A DNA stretch of 64,000 nt, from assembly GCA_035650355.1 (NCBI GenBank), contig DASRHT010000050.1:1-64000 (forward strand). The letters run 5' to 3'. Origin of the DNA: DASRHT01 sp035650355 (GTDB lineage: Bacteria; Chloroflexota; Ktedonobacteria; Ktedonobacterales; Ktedonobacteraceae). Made by a program: the position numbers and the translations under genes. A model generated the notes under the pieces. The model saw nothing but the letters and a program-made list of their open reading frames with translations, had not been told where the DNA came from and ran no database searches. This document shows positions 1-7,524 of the stretch, one piece after another; position 1 is the stretch's first letter, and each line of letters starts with the position of its first letter.

Positions 1-78
1 CTTTTTCCTGTGAACAGACATAGTTCCCTCCTTGCAAAACGTTGAATGGAATTCACCAAGGAACGATATATGCCTGTA

Positions 79-1419
79 TTATTCTCTAGAACCTTCCTCC
101 TGGGGAAGGCTCTTCTTTACACATAATTCGGGATGGCATCCATCATCACTACAAGTTAAAGCCAACTCTACTGCTCGGTTGATTTCCTCTATCTCAATCA
201 GTTTTTCATAAAAATCATCTAGCCGTCTATTGGCGTCTTTTGCTTGCCTATAGAATAATGTTGCCATTGCAGCGGGCACAATACTGGCTATTGATGTTAA
301 TATTCCAGCAATATTTGTGGCAGTAAATATTGCTATAGCTGCTCCAGCGATGATAACTATGAAAGTTATAGTGGCTGCAACTAGGCTACACTGAAACCAT
401 TGTTTGGCTTGATAATTCCCTTGTTCATAGATCTGGTTTAGCTGCTCACGATCAGTTTTTACCGCTTTAGAGATACGCTCGTATACCTCCCCTTGCTGTG
501 TTGCTATAGCAGCTATCTTATCAGCAGTTTCTATCAGTTGTCCTTTATCTTCTACTATACTTTTTGGGTCTGGTTGTTTGGCTGTTGACGTTTCTGACCC
601 TTCAGGGTTCTCTAAATATTTTAGACTTTTCGACTCTAATGCTCGGACTTGATCTTTTAACTGGTTGATAAGTTCTTTCAACTCATTGGAATTTTCTTTT
701 ATTAGTTCGTGAACATTGTCTATCGTATTATTAGTGCTTTCTTCGCTGATGGGATATGTAGATGGGGAAGAGTGAGTTAACTGATTATCGGTAAATTTTC
801 GGAAAATTGCTACGACTTTTCCCTGTACCTGCCATTCGCGATCCCATACGCTTTTAGGGATTAAGATCGGCCCCAATTCTGAGTTCGCGGGCTGGAGACG
901 AACCCGATCATGGTCCTCTTCCTGGAAGAAGCGTTTCAGCGTTGCGCTTCCGCTCATGCCTTCCTGCATATGGACGGCAACAACGATATCGCCGTTCTGA
1001 CAGGTTGATTGCGGCTTAATTACCACATAGTCGCCGTCGTAAATATAGTCTTCGATCATCGAGCAACCCCGGACGATCAGGGCGTAGGCATTTTCTGTAT
1101 CTGCTGCCCCGTGATCTATATCCACATGTTCGGTCGCATCGGTGAAGATATCGAGCGGCTCACCTGCGGCGATAGAGCCCATCACAGGAATACCTGTGGG
1201 TGATGGTCTAAGTTTGATCCCACGAGATCTTTTCGGCTGACGCGAGATTAGCCCTTTTTTCTCAAGCATCGTGAGGTGGTAATCAACGTGACCGGTGTTT
1301 GGGATTTGCAACTCGCGTCCGATTTCCCTGTTCGTAGGTGGCATCCCCTCAGACTTCATGTAGTTGACAATAAAATCATACATTCGTCTTTGTATTTCAC
1401 TAGACTGTTCAAATGGCAT
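79..1419 (-). CDS. LexA-like repressor fused to a coiled-coil/two-TM C-terminal tail
   Basis: A 446-residue protein. Residues 1-70 form a LexA winged helix. Residues 75-212 form an S24 self-cleaving peptidase with an Ala85-Gly86 scissile bond, Ser120 (in RGCSM, where LexA usually has GDSM) and Lys162, so the cleavage machinery looks intact. Ordinary LexA ends near residue 210. Here a further 235 residues follow: a helical, probably coiled-coil stretch (about 232-340), two hydrophobic helices (about 341-366 and 369-389), and a tail with ANRRLDDFYEKL. That tail resembles the TRADD-N-associated two-TM domain of bacterial conflict proteins; this match is from memory. The inferred role is a membrane-tethered SOS-type regulator. 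The start has an AAAGGAG ribosome-binding site. The LexA part is certain; the tail identity is tentative. Confidence 0.85.
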   Translation of the reverse strand: MPFEQSSEIQRRMYDFIVNYMKSEGMPPTNREIGRELQIPNTGHVDYHLTMLEKKGLISRQPKRSRGIKLRPSPTGIPVMGSIAAGEPLDIFTDATEHVDIDHGAADTENAYALIVRGCSMIEDYIYDGDYVVIKPQSTCQNGDIVVAVHMQEGMSGSATLKRFFQEEDHDRVRLQPANSELGPILIPKSVWDREWQVQGKVVAIFRKFTDNQLTHSSPSTYPISEESTNNTIDNVHELIKENSNELKELINQLKDQVRALESKSLKYLENPEGSETSTAKQPDPKSIVEDKGQLIETADKIAAIATQQGEVYERISKAVKTDREQLNQIYEQGNYQAKQWFQCSLVAATITFIVIIAGAAIAIFTATNIAGILTSIASIVPAAMATLFYRQAKDANRRLDDFYEKLIEIEEINRAVELALTCSDDGCHPELCVKKSLPQEEGSRE

Positions 1420-1711
1420 GAATTGCTCCTTTTTAATTCTATGAGCGTATGTAAATAAACCGGCTACCCACTTACCTGAACTTCTACAAGCTTTGTATTA
1501 ATTATGACGTAAAAAGTGCTTTCCCCTAAAAAGGGTTCTTCCGTACTTAACAGCAGAAGGTTGCTTCCAGTGGTCCAAAAGAAAGCAACTCCATACCACT
1601 CATAGCCACCGAAAAAGGGCATATCCTTGTCCTTCACAAGACGCCTATGTTACTGTACTGGAAAGCTTATATAGCAATGAATGGCCCGTTAACTGCTTTT
1701 GGGAGGAAGAG

Positions 1712-2212
1712 ATGCGGTATACGATCCGCCCAGTGAACAAAGATGACGAAGCTTTTCTTTGGAAGATGCTCTACTATGCGGCCCACATGGAGGAAGAAGG
1801 CGAGACCTCGATTCACGCGGCAAAGCACAACCCCGGTCTCGTAAAATACGTCCAGGAGTGGGGGCGCGAGTCAGATCAAGGATACCTCGCGTTGGATTCC
1901 AGTAATCTTCGTCCGATAGGGGCAGCCTGGATACGATTGTTCGTCGGGCAGGAGAAGATGGTGAACTCTCTCGATGATGGTATCCCTGAACTCGCCATTG
2001 CGGTTTTGCCTGAGTATGTTGGAAAAGGCGTGGGAACCCAGTTGCTGACCCACCTGGTAGCAGCCGCCAAAGAGCGTTACTCTTCCATAGTGCTAAGCGT
2101 TCGTGTGACCAATCCGGCCAGGCGACTCTACGAGCGTCAGGGTTTTGTTGTCATTGGCACCACCAGCAATCGCGTCGGGACCGAGTCGGTGATCATGCGC
2201 AAAGATCTGTAA
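1712..2212 (+). CDS. GNAT family N-acetyltransferase
   Basis: A 166-residue single-domain acetyltransferase. The fold signature is visible as a central strand ELAIAVLPEYVGKGVGTQLL, carrying the acetyl-CoA pyrophosphate-binding loop (V-G-K-G-V-G-T), then a helix, the strand IVLSVRVTNP, and the C-terminal ARRLYERQGFVVIG typical of GNAT enzymes. The substrate cannot be read from sequence. It starts at ATG with a GGGAGGAAGAG ribosome-binding site. It stands alone, followed by a perfect hairpin at 2246-2276, so it is probably monocistronic. About 290 bp upstream, between it and the LexA-like gene, show no further gene. Confidence 0.85.
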   Translation: MRYTIRPVNKDDEAFLWKMLYYAAHMEEEGETSIHAAKHNPGLVKYVQEWGRESDQGYLALDSSNLRPIGAAWIRLFVGQEKMVNSLDDGIPELAIAVLPEYVGKGVGTQLLTHLVAAAKERYSSIVLSVRVTNPARRLYERQGFVVIGTTSNRVGTESVIMRKDL

Positions 2213-2245
2213 AGGGTTCCGCATACAGTTCTGACAGCTAAACGA

Positions 2246-2276
2246 AACCGCTTGTGAAGAGGCTTCACAAGCGGTT
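2246..2276. terminator. Perfect 14-bp hairpin after the acetyltransferase gene
   Basis: AACCGCTTGTGAAG and its exact reverse complement flank a 3-nt loop (AGG), starting about 34 bp after the acetyltransferase stop codon. There is no clear T-run on either side, so it may be a weak terminator or an mRNA 3' stabiliser. Confidence 0.6.
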
Positions 2277-2402
2277 GTAGGCGTATGTAAGAATAAATTT
2301 CATGAGATGATAACATCCTACCAGTGTGTGTTGCTTTTTTTGGCGCTATGAATTATAGTGAATGTATAAGCTACAAGTTTACGCAAAGAGAAGTGAGTAC
2401 GT

Positions 2403-2738
2403 ATGAGCGAAGCGGAACAAAGACAACAGCCAACCGATGCGGTAAATGTGGCTATTGAGTGGTATATACCAGATGATATCCAAAGCAAGTACGCTTCTAA
2501 TGCGTATGTTCAAGTCGGTGAATATGAGTTTACTCTTTCTTTTTTTGAGACATTTTTACCTATATTCTCTGGTTCTCCTGAAGAAAACAGAGCTAAGATT
2601 GAGCAATTAGGCTCTATCCCTGCAAAATGTGTAGCCAGGGTTGTTGTAAGTCCTGAGCTTGTACCAAAGTTGATACAAGCACTACAAACAGGACTAGATG
2701 GTTATCTTACTGCTAAAAAATTGTTAGAAGAAAGGTAG
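2403..2738 (+). CDS. DUF3467-family protein
   Basis: A 111-residue protein with the DUF3467 layout: an early strand followed by 'DD-I-xxxYASNAYVQ', a hydrophobic 'EFTLSFFETFLP' segment, then 'VARVVVSPE' and a C-terminal helix 'LIQALQTGLDGY'. The family is widespread and of unknown molecular function. It is the first gene of a compact three-gene set; the next start lies 6 bp after its stop. It is AT-richer in codon use than the mobile element to its right. I am fairly sure of the family and have no functional prediction. Confidence 0.7.
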   Translation: MSEAEQRQQPTDAVNVAIEWYIPDDIQSKYASNAYVQVGEYEFTLSFFETFLPIFSGSPEENRAKIEQLGSIPAKCVARVVVSPELVPKLIQALQTGLDGYLTAKKLLEER

Positions 2739-2744
2739 CAGTAG

Positions 2745-3086
2745 ATGGCGCAAGATACAATGATAGGCATCCCAACATCATATACGATTAATAAGTTTTT
2801 TCTGTATATTCTGTCATCATCCACTTCTGCTACATTTAGTCCAGAAGCAACAGTTACTATTCAATCAAGCCAACCAACTTTAACCTCATCGGATGTTGAA
2901 ATTACAACATCGAGTTCCTTGCACCCTGCAAGGACAGATGTGAAGCTTGATTCAGAGAGTGAAACGCAATGGCACGATATTGTTAATACCCCTCAAGTGC
3001 AACAAGCATTACTTCGTCTTGCCGCCGAAGCAAAAAGGCAAGTATCTGCAGGAGAAATTGAAGAAGGCGGCTTTGCATTTGAGTGA
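2745..3086 (+). CDS. Hypothetical protein, possible antitoxin partner
   Basis: A 113-residue protein with a Ser/Thr-rich first half and an acidic, helical C-terminus (about residues 65-113, 'WHDIVNTPQVQQALLRLAAEAKRQ'). It has no recognised domain. Its stop overlaps the GTG start of the next gene in a GTGA arrangement, which implies translational coupling. Because the downstream product looks like a RelE/ParE-fold toxin, an antitoxin role is plausible, the C-terminal helix being a typical toxin-wrapping segment. That role is inferred from position only. Confidence 0.55.
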   Translation: MAQDTMIGIPTSYTINKFFLYILSSSTSATFSPEATVTIQSSQPTLTSSDVEITTSSSLHPARTDVKLDSESETQWHDIVNTPQVQQALLRLAAEAKRQVSAGEIEEGGFAFE

Positions 3087-3343
3087 AAAACAGACGGACG
3101 AAAAAATTTAACGATGCCTTCGAACGACTGCCTGACGTGGTGCAGAAGCAAGCAAAAGAAGCTTATCGCATTTTCAAAGGTAATCCATATTATCCTAGTC
3201 TTCATTTTGAATGCATCAATCGCCAAGAATCTATATATTCGGTACGAATTGGGTTGCATTATCGGGCGGTAGGTATACGAGAAGGGGATACTATGACTTG
3301 GTTCTTTATTGGCTCTCATGAAGATTACAATCATTTACTATAG
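3083..3343 (+). CDS. RelE/ParE-superfamily toxin-like protein
   Basis: An 86-residue basic protein starting at GTG. The pattern is that of the RelE/ParE/HigB fold: an N-terminal helix pair ('FNDAFERLPDVVQKQAKEAYRIFKGNPYYPSLHFE'), then strands 'IYSVRIGLHYRAVGIREGDTMTWFFIGSHEDYNHLL' in which R-x-G-x-H-Y-R-A-V and the terminal H-x-x-Y match the family core. In this family the terminal basic/His/Tyr residues act on ribosome-bound mRNA, although some members have lost activity. It overlaps the preceding gene by 4 bp as a candidate toxin-antitoxin pair, but the antitoxin was not independently recognised. Confidence 0.7.
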   Translation: MKNRRTKKFNDAFERLPDVVQKQAKEAYRIFKGNPYYPSLHFECINRQESIYSVRIGLHYRAVGIREGDTMTWFFIGSHEDYNHLL

Positions 3344-3408
3344 GCGAAGGAGCCCAGCAGGCGTTGACGACAGTCAGATGAGACAGGTAAAAATGGTTAA
3401 GCATAAAG

Positions 3409-3448
3409 CAAGGCTAGAAGCTACTTTATTCGATTGCTTCTAGCCTTG
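3409..3448. terminator. Hairpin beside attL, probable original ssrA terminator
   Basis: CAAGGCTAGAAGC (3409-3421) pairs exactly with GCTTCTAGCCTTG (3436-3448), giving a 13-bp stem and 14-nt loop. It sits immediately outside the left attachment core. Before integration it would have lain just downstream of the tmRNA gene on the minus strand, so I read it as the displaced native ssrA terminator. The run AAAAATGG further left gives T-richness on the minus strand. Confidence 0.6.
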
Positions 3449-3449
3449 T

Positions 3450-3477
3450 TGCTTGGTGGAGATGAGGGAGAGTCGAA
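3450..3477. repeat. attL core (copy of ssrA 3' end)
   Basis: 28 bp identical to 51456-51483, reading TGCT then TGGTGGAGATGAGGGAG and AGTCGAA. It holds the tmRNA CCA end, the acceptor-stem 3' strand and part of the T-arm. Sequence to its left differs from that at attR, so this is the far end of the element. Confidence 0.9.
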
Positions 3478-3592
3478 TTACAAGACAGCCATTTTTAACC
3501 CTTTTTCTCATCTATTTTGATGAAATCGGACGGCTCCCCAGGTTAAACGACGTGTTCTCTGATGTTCCACTATGTCATATATGTTCGATCTG

Positions 3593-3614
3593 TTTGGTGT
3601 CAATTTTGGTGTCA
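3593..3614. promoter_or_regulatory. Left arm-type integrase sites (tandem GGTGTCA motifs)
   Basis: Two TTTGGTGTCA units spaced 12 bp apart start to start lie about 115 bp inside attL. A near-identical pair is at 51371-51393 next to attR, in the same orientation. A further GGTGTCAAATT is at 3832-3842. By analogy with lambda-type integrases these are arm-binding sites. Position and symmetry support this; no binding data exist. Confidence 0.65.
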
Positions 3615-3857
3615 GCTCTTATCCATTCTAGATTGCCTCAGAGGCAAAACGATACAGGTGCCACGTTATTTTTTCAGATCTTCAGAGCCTTTCATAATAT
3701 CTTCGATAATTGAAACGAGCATTTCTTGTTTTCTTGCCTCATCTTTAATGCTATCGCACATAGTATGCGCAATTGAGGCTCGATTGGTGCGATCTAAGAA
3801 CAAGAGATACATATCACTTCAGCTTCCAAAAGGTGTCAAATTGCTTTATCTGATAAA

Positions 3858-5282
3858 TCACATGTCCTCCCACTCAGCCGTTGCCTCCGGCCAGGGTTGG
3901 AGTATGCGATTATCAGGAACCCAGCTTGCATCGCGCTCACGCATCCGCTCAGCATATGACTGAAACAGTGACCTGGCGGCAGAAATGTTTTTGAACTGAC
4001 GATAATGAGCAAGGCACTGGCGCAGGACTTCAACACTACGAGCTTCATCAGGGATGAGCCCACTTGCTACGAGCACACTCTTTCGCAGAAGACTCACGGC
4101 GTATTTAAAAGCTTCTTGCTCTTTTTGGGGAGAGGGAGCGCTTCTCGCGTGGGCAAAGAAACGCTGCGCAGCATAGGCTAAGATATCCAGGCATTGATCC
4201 CGATAGTGGATATAATCTTCTTCAATCCAGGGCCAGATATGCTTGACGTCCTGATAGTCAGCCAGGAACCCCTTCCCACTAGTTTGCATGAGATAATCGC
4301 AACTGGTGCGCAACGTTTCCAAGCTAGGCTCTGTTGCCGGTTGATCAGATGCGACGTTCATAATCGCTTGATGTAATGCTGTCAGCTGACCACAAATCTC
4401 GACCTCATATCGCGGGTTCAACCGCCAGTGAGGGATGCCGTCAATGGAACTATGTTCCAGGAGTCGGATTTGCTCTTTCGCTTTCTCTCCATCCAGAAAA
4501 ATGCCTGCGCTCTCTACCATCTCCAGAATCTGGGTATTCATCCGGTCTTTATCGACGTTGAAGCGATCCAACGTCGCTTTTTTAACAGTTCCGTAGACCA
4601 GTTTGACAACCACATCTCTTGGAATCCATTCTCCTTTTTTCAGCCGAGCCAGAAAGGCTACAATAGCTGCTCTATTTAGGTTCTTGAGCACGGTACTTTC
4701 TTGCTTGCCATCTTCTCCCTTCGCAGAGATACTAACTTCGTTGGTGAGCGAAATCAGAAAATCAATGGGAGCTTTCTCCTCAGACTCGGGTTCTTGATTA
4801 TGTAGACACAGTTCTGCGAGATCTCCCGTCGTCAGTGCTGGCCCTTGCACCCGATCCAAAACATTTGTCGGAGAAGGGTCGTGGAGGACTTCTTCAACAG
4901 TGAGCCATAAAGGCAACGAAATGTGCAAGAAGGTTTGCCAGGAAACCTTAGTGGATGGATTCCTTTGTGCATGATGCAACGACCAGAGCCCTTTGAGCTG
5001 TCGAATTTGTCGCCGTGTCTCTATGATAGCGAGAATGAGAAACAGTATAATCGCGACAACACCATTTACATAAAAGGACTGTGCTTTTATGAAAAACTTT
5101 GGGGACTCCAGAGGCAAAAGCAGTAAAGATGCCAGGGACAACAGCACGATTATGGTCGCATCAATAAACAAAAGAGCCATACTAATGGTTTCAAAGTAAG
5201 TCATCCAATCTGTTTTTGTCTTAACACGAACCACGGCAATCATTTCACGTTGTGGGTTACGTTGGCTCATAGAAACCTCCAT
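3858..5282 (-). CDS. Membrane protein of unknown function at the element's left end
   Basis: A 474-residue protein with two N-terminal hydrophobic helices (about residues 30-58 and 72-92), then a long soluble, helix-rich region with no motif I recognise. It has no P-loop, nuclease or protease signature. A second start (MSQRNPQ, 5270) is possible, with AGAAACCTCC-type purine-rich sequence upstream on the minus strand. It faces the attL end and is separated from other genes by a 940-bp gene-free stretch whose near edge carries a perfect 20-bp palindrome (5294-5313), probably its operator. Because it occupies a cargo position next to an attachment site, an accessory or defence role is possible but unsupported. 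Confidence 0.6.
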   Translation of the reverse strand: MEVSMSQRNPQREMIAVVRVKTKTDWMTYFETISMALLFIDATIIVLLSLASLLLLPLESPKFFIKAQSFYVNGVVAIILFLILAIIETRRQIRQLKGLWSLHHAQRNPSTKVSWQTFLHISLPLWLTVEEVLHDPSPTNVLDRVQGPALTTGDLAELCLHNQEPESEEKAPIDFLISLTNEVSISAKGEDGKQESTVLKNLNRAAIVAFLARLKKGEWIPRDVVVKLVYGTVKKATLDRFNVDKDRMNTQILEMVESAGIFLDGEKAKEQIRLLEHSSIDGIPHWRLNPRYEVEICGQLTALHQAIMNVASDQPATEPSLETLRTSCDYLMQTSGKGFLADYQDVKHIWPWIEEDYIHYRDQCLDILAYAAQRFFAHARSAPSPQKEQEAFKYAVSLLRKSVLVASGLIPDEARSVEVLRQCLAHYRQFKNISAARSLFQSYAERMRERDASWVPDNRILQPWPEATAEWEDM

Positions 5283-5293
5283 GTACTCTACTT

Positions 5294-5313
5294 CCTATTC
5301 GGTACCGAATAGG
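5294..5313. promoter_or_regulatory. Perfect 20-bp palindrome, candidate operator
   Basis: CCTATTCGGTACCGAATAGG is exactly self-complementary and lies 12 bp upstream of the membrane-protein start at 5282. Its core TTCGGTACCGAA recurs exactly at 6089-6100 and partly at 9109-9117, all in intergenic regions of the element, as expected for the operator of one element-encoded regulator. Confidence 0.6.
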
Positions 5314-5442
5314 CTACCTTCTCAACTTACATAAGCAATACAGAGAGAATCTCAGGTTCTCAATTCTATAAGACGGCATGGTGCATCATCTTGTTACACC
5401 CCTGAGATTATTCTGTACCAGGGCGTTCATATCGGAAGTATA

Positions 5443-5575
5443 TAGCAGCTTTTCATAACAAAACCACTAACAACAAGGTACTTTTCTGCCCCTGTGTTCC
5501 ACCCCGTTCTAACACATTCCATACAGCCGTATCGGCGAGCCCCTGTTTGTAGCCTTGTTATGAAAAGGTCTGCTA
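5443..5575. ncRNA. Long inverted repeat, possible structured RNA
   Basis: TAGCAG-CTTTTCATAACA (5443-5460) pairs with TGTTATGAAAAG-(gt)-CTGCTA (5556-5575): 18 paired positions with one 2-nt bulge, closing a 95-nt interior. It lies in a gene-free stretch. Either a small RNA or a paired protein-binding site would fit; no known RNA family was recognised. Confidence 0.25.
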
Positions 5576-6088
5576 CAGTCACTGACGCGGGGATATGTGG
5601 AAAGGTGGGTAGGTTCATCGCGACAGGAGACCGGATGGTTCCTAAACCCTTGACAACTCTACTGCACCTGAACAACTGAATATCGCATGCAGGTGACAGA
5701 TGCATGCATCTCGTAGGGATCAGTAAGAAGTGATCCTGCGTAAGCTTAGGCGGGATGGAAGCGGACAGAGCCATTCTCACCACAATGAGAAGACCCGCGC
5801 CGTGCGGCTCAGTGAAAAACCTGATGTTGCCACAGTGACATTTCGCGTATAGCACGAGTGATGAAGACGCACTCACCACGAGCAGCCAAAGCCCTGCGGT
5901 GTGGAGCCACGCACGTTGACTTGTCCGTGCGCCACCCGTTCCGGCGGGAACAAGGAAACTGGCGGCGACTGTGCCTCTGGTGAGATATTCGCTCTCCCCC
6001 TCGCGAAGGGTACCTACTATAAGGTGATCTCTCCGTGTGACCATGCCATTTTTGATGCGTGCCTCTGCAAATTGGCTACTTATTTCTC

Positions 6089-6100
6089 TTCGGTACCGAA
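6089..6100. promoter_or_regulatory. TTCGGTACCGAA palindrome, candidate operator
   Basis: A perfect 12-bp palindrome identical to the core of the 5294-5313 site, about 125 bp upstream of the replication-relaxation gene start. It probably controls the 6225-9033 operon through the same regulator. Confidence 0.5.
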
Positions 6101-6224
6101 TTGGCGACCCTAAACCGGTTGTGCTCGCTCTATATGCGTGTCCGCTTTCTCAGTACGCATGCACGTAGAATGGCAAGTGTAGAAAAAGCAATGGTATCCC
6201 CGATGAAAAGGAGGTAACTGCCCT

Positions 6225-6950
6225 ATGCCTGCACCTATAGAAAAAACGCATCAATTGACGCCACGGGATCTGACATGTTTGACCTGGATTGGCATGCAGT
6301 ATGCTATCCGGCTGGACCAGCTCCAGTGTCTTCTCTACCGGCACACTCCAGAGCAAGATCGTTACAAGCTCAAGCCTGGAGTGCATCACCTCTCGTTTGA
6401 CCGGACCTATGACATGATCAATCGATGGTTGGCGCGGGACCTCATTGAAAAGGGAACGATCCTGCATGGTGATAAGCTCTGGGTCTGGCTTTCGCGTCAG
6501 GGACTACGGACAGTCCCGCTCCCATTCAATTATGGCGATGGGATGCCTGCCAGCGTCCGGCTCCCGCATCTTTACTATATTAACCAGGTCCGTCTGGCGA
6601 TTGAGGAAAAGCGTCCCCATGATTTTTGGAAGTCGGAGCGACAGATCCGTCAGGAGGCCCTGCCTCTCGTAAAGGGTGAAAAGCGCCCGCATACCCCCGA
6701 TGCCTTGCTCACCAATGCGACCAATGGCAAGGTGACGGCTATCGAGGTGGAGCGTCACGCGAAAAACGATGAGGAGTTGCTCGATGATTTGCGCGAACTG
6801 GCCGTCTCGTATAAATCCGTCTGGTATTTTGCAGCGAGCGGTTCACGCCGCAAAATAGAAGCGATGTTAGACGCCTTCTCCCCGGAGATGAAAAAGCCAT
6901 TTGTTCTCTATCATCTCGCGGAGTATGGAGGCGACTATGGAATATCGTAG
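6225..6950 (+). CDS. Replication-relaxation family protein
   Basis: A 241-residue protein. It has an N-terminal winged-helix-like part ('LTPRDLTCLTWIGMQYAIRLDQLQCLLY ... MINRWLARDLIEKGTILHGDKLWVWLSRQG', about residues 10-100), then an alpha/beta region with 'HTPDALL ... VTAIEVERHAKN'. This matches Replic_Relax proteins, which occur beside coupling ATPases on integrative elements and plasmids, and the PD...ExE pattern resembles a restriction-endonuclease fold. The start has a strong AAAAGGAGGT site. It overlaps the next gene by 14 bp and is followed by a TraG/TraD-like ATPase, suggesting a role in mobilisation or plasmid replication. The precise activity is unknown. Confidence 0.7.
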   Translation: MPAPIEKTHQLTPRDLTCLTWIGMQYAIRLDQLQCLLYRHTPEQDRYKLKPGVHHLSFDRTYDMINRWLARDLIEKGTILHGDKLWVWLSRQGLRTVPLPFNYGDGMPASVRLPHLYYINQVRLAIEEKRPHDFWKSERQIRQEALPLVKGEKRPHTPDALLTNATNGKVTAIEVERHAKNDEELLDDLRELAVSYKSVWYFAASGSRRKIEAMLDAFSPEMKKPFVLYHLAEYGGDYGIS

Positions 6951-7521
6951 AAACAATCTGCCCGCAAGCGGTGACGGTTCAGTTGGCTGGACGGTATTCA
7001 GTATGATAGTTGCTCTACTCCTCCTGTTGATTGGACTTCCTGCTCTCCTCATCGGCTTCTGTGTCCAGCGTTTCACCGCCAGGGTGGTCAGTTCCTGGCG
7101 CTTGAGATTTATCCTCTGGTTCGTGCTGTTTGCTGGAAGTATCGCCATTGAATACAGGCTCTACCAGCAGGACCTTATCCAACTGGTCACGCGTGAATTG
7201 ACAGCGTATGCTCTGGTGGTAAGGCACTATCAGGCGGACTTCAATCATTGGCCCTTTCGTGCGTTATGGTCGGCGACCTGGCCGATCTGGCTACAAACGC
7301 TTCCAGGGATAGGCATTGTTGGCTTCTGGCAGGAGATCAGCGCGCAGAGCAACGACGATACTGCGCGCCAGCTTCAGCAGAAAGAGCGCAATCGTCGGCG
7401 TTCGATTGAACGGAGGCAGCGCAAGGCCAGGAAGCGTACCAGTCGCCCTCACCATACTCCTCATGAAGCTGGAGGCATGATGGTGATCGGGGTTCCGATC
7501 AAGAACGAAGAACAGGAGTAA
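6937..7521 (+). CDS. Small membrane protein next to the coupling ATPase
   Basis: 194 residues from ATG 6937, chosen for its GGAGGCG site. There are two or three hydrophobic segments (about residues 18-42, 50-67 and possibly 103-122), followed by a very basic cytoplasmic tail (residues 140-175, rich in Arg/Lys). The stop lies 3 bp before the ATPase start. The ATPase itself lacks membrane helices, so this protein may supply the membrane anchor that is normally the N-terminus of a type IV coupling protein. That is inference from neighbourhood and topology; no family was recognised. Confidence 0.6.
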   Translation: MEYRRNNLPASGDGSVGWTVFSMIVALLLLLIGLPALLIGFCVQRFTARVVSSWRLRFILWFVLFAGSIAIEYRLYQQDLIQLVTRELTAYALVVRHYQADFNHWPFRALWSATWPIWLQTLPGIGIVGFWQEISAQSNDDTARQLQQKERNRRRSIERRQRKARKRTSRPHHTPHEAGGMMVIGVPIKNEEQE

Positions 7522-7524
7522 CCG

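Larger units (their letters stand above)
5283..6224. other. 940-bp gene-free regulatory stretch
   Basis: No convincing gene is seen. It contains two GGTACC-centred palindromes (5294-5313 and 6089-6100), a long imperfect inverted repeat (5443-5460 with 5556-5575), and the AAAAGGAGGT ribosome-binding site of the gene at 6225. A 205-codon minus-strand frame (5427-6044) lacks a ribosome-binding site and resembles no protein family. Confidence 0.5.

Noticed and set aside
3451..3480. Apparent tRNA 3' end at the left boundary
   Set aside because: Only the 3' part of a tRNA-like domain is present; it is the att copy of ssrA, not a separate tRNA gene.
5427..6044. 205-codon open frame on the minus strand in the gene-free stretch
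   Set aside because: No ribosome-binding site, no family resemblance, erratic Cys/His/Arg composition, and it spans the palindromes and long inverted repeat.
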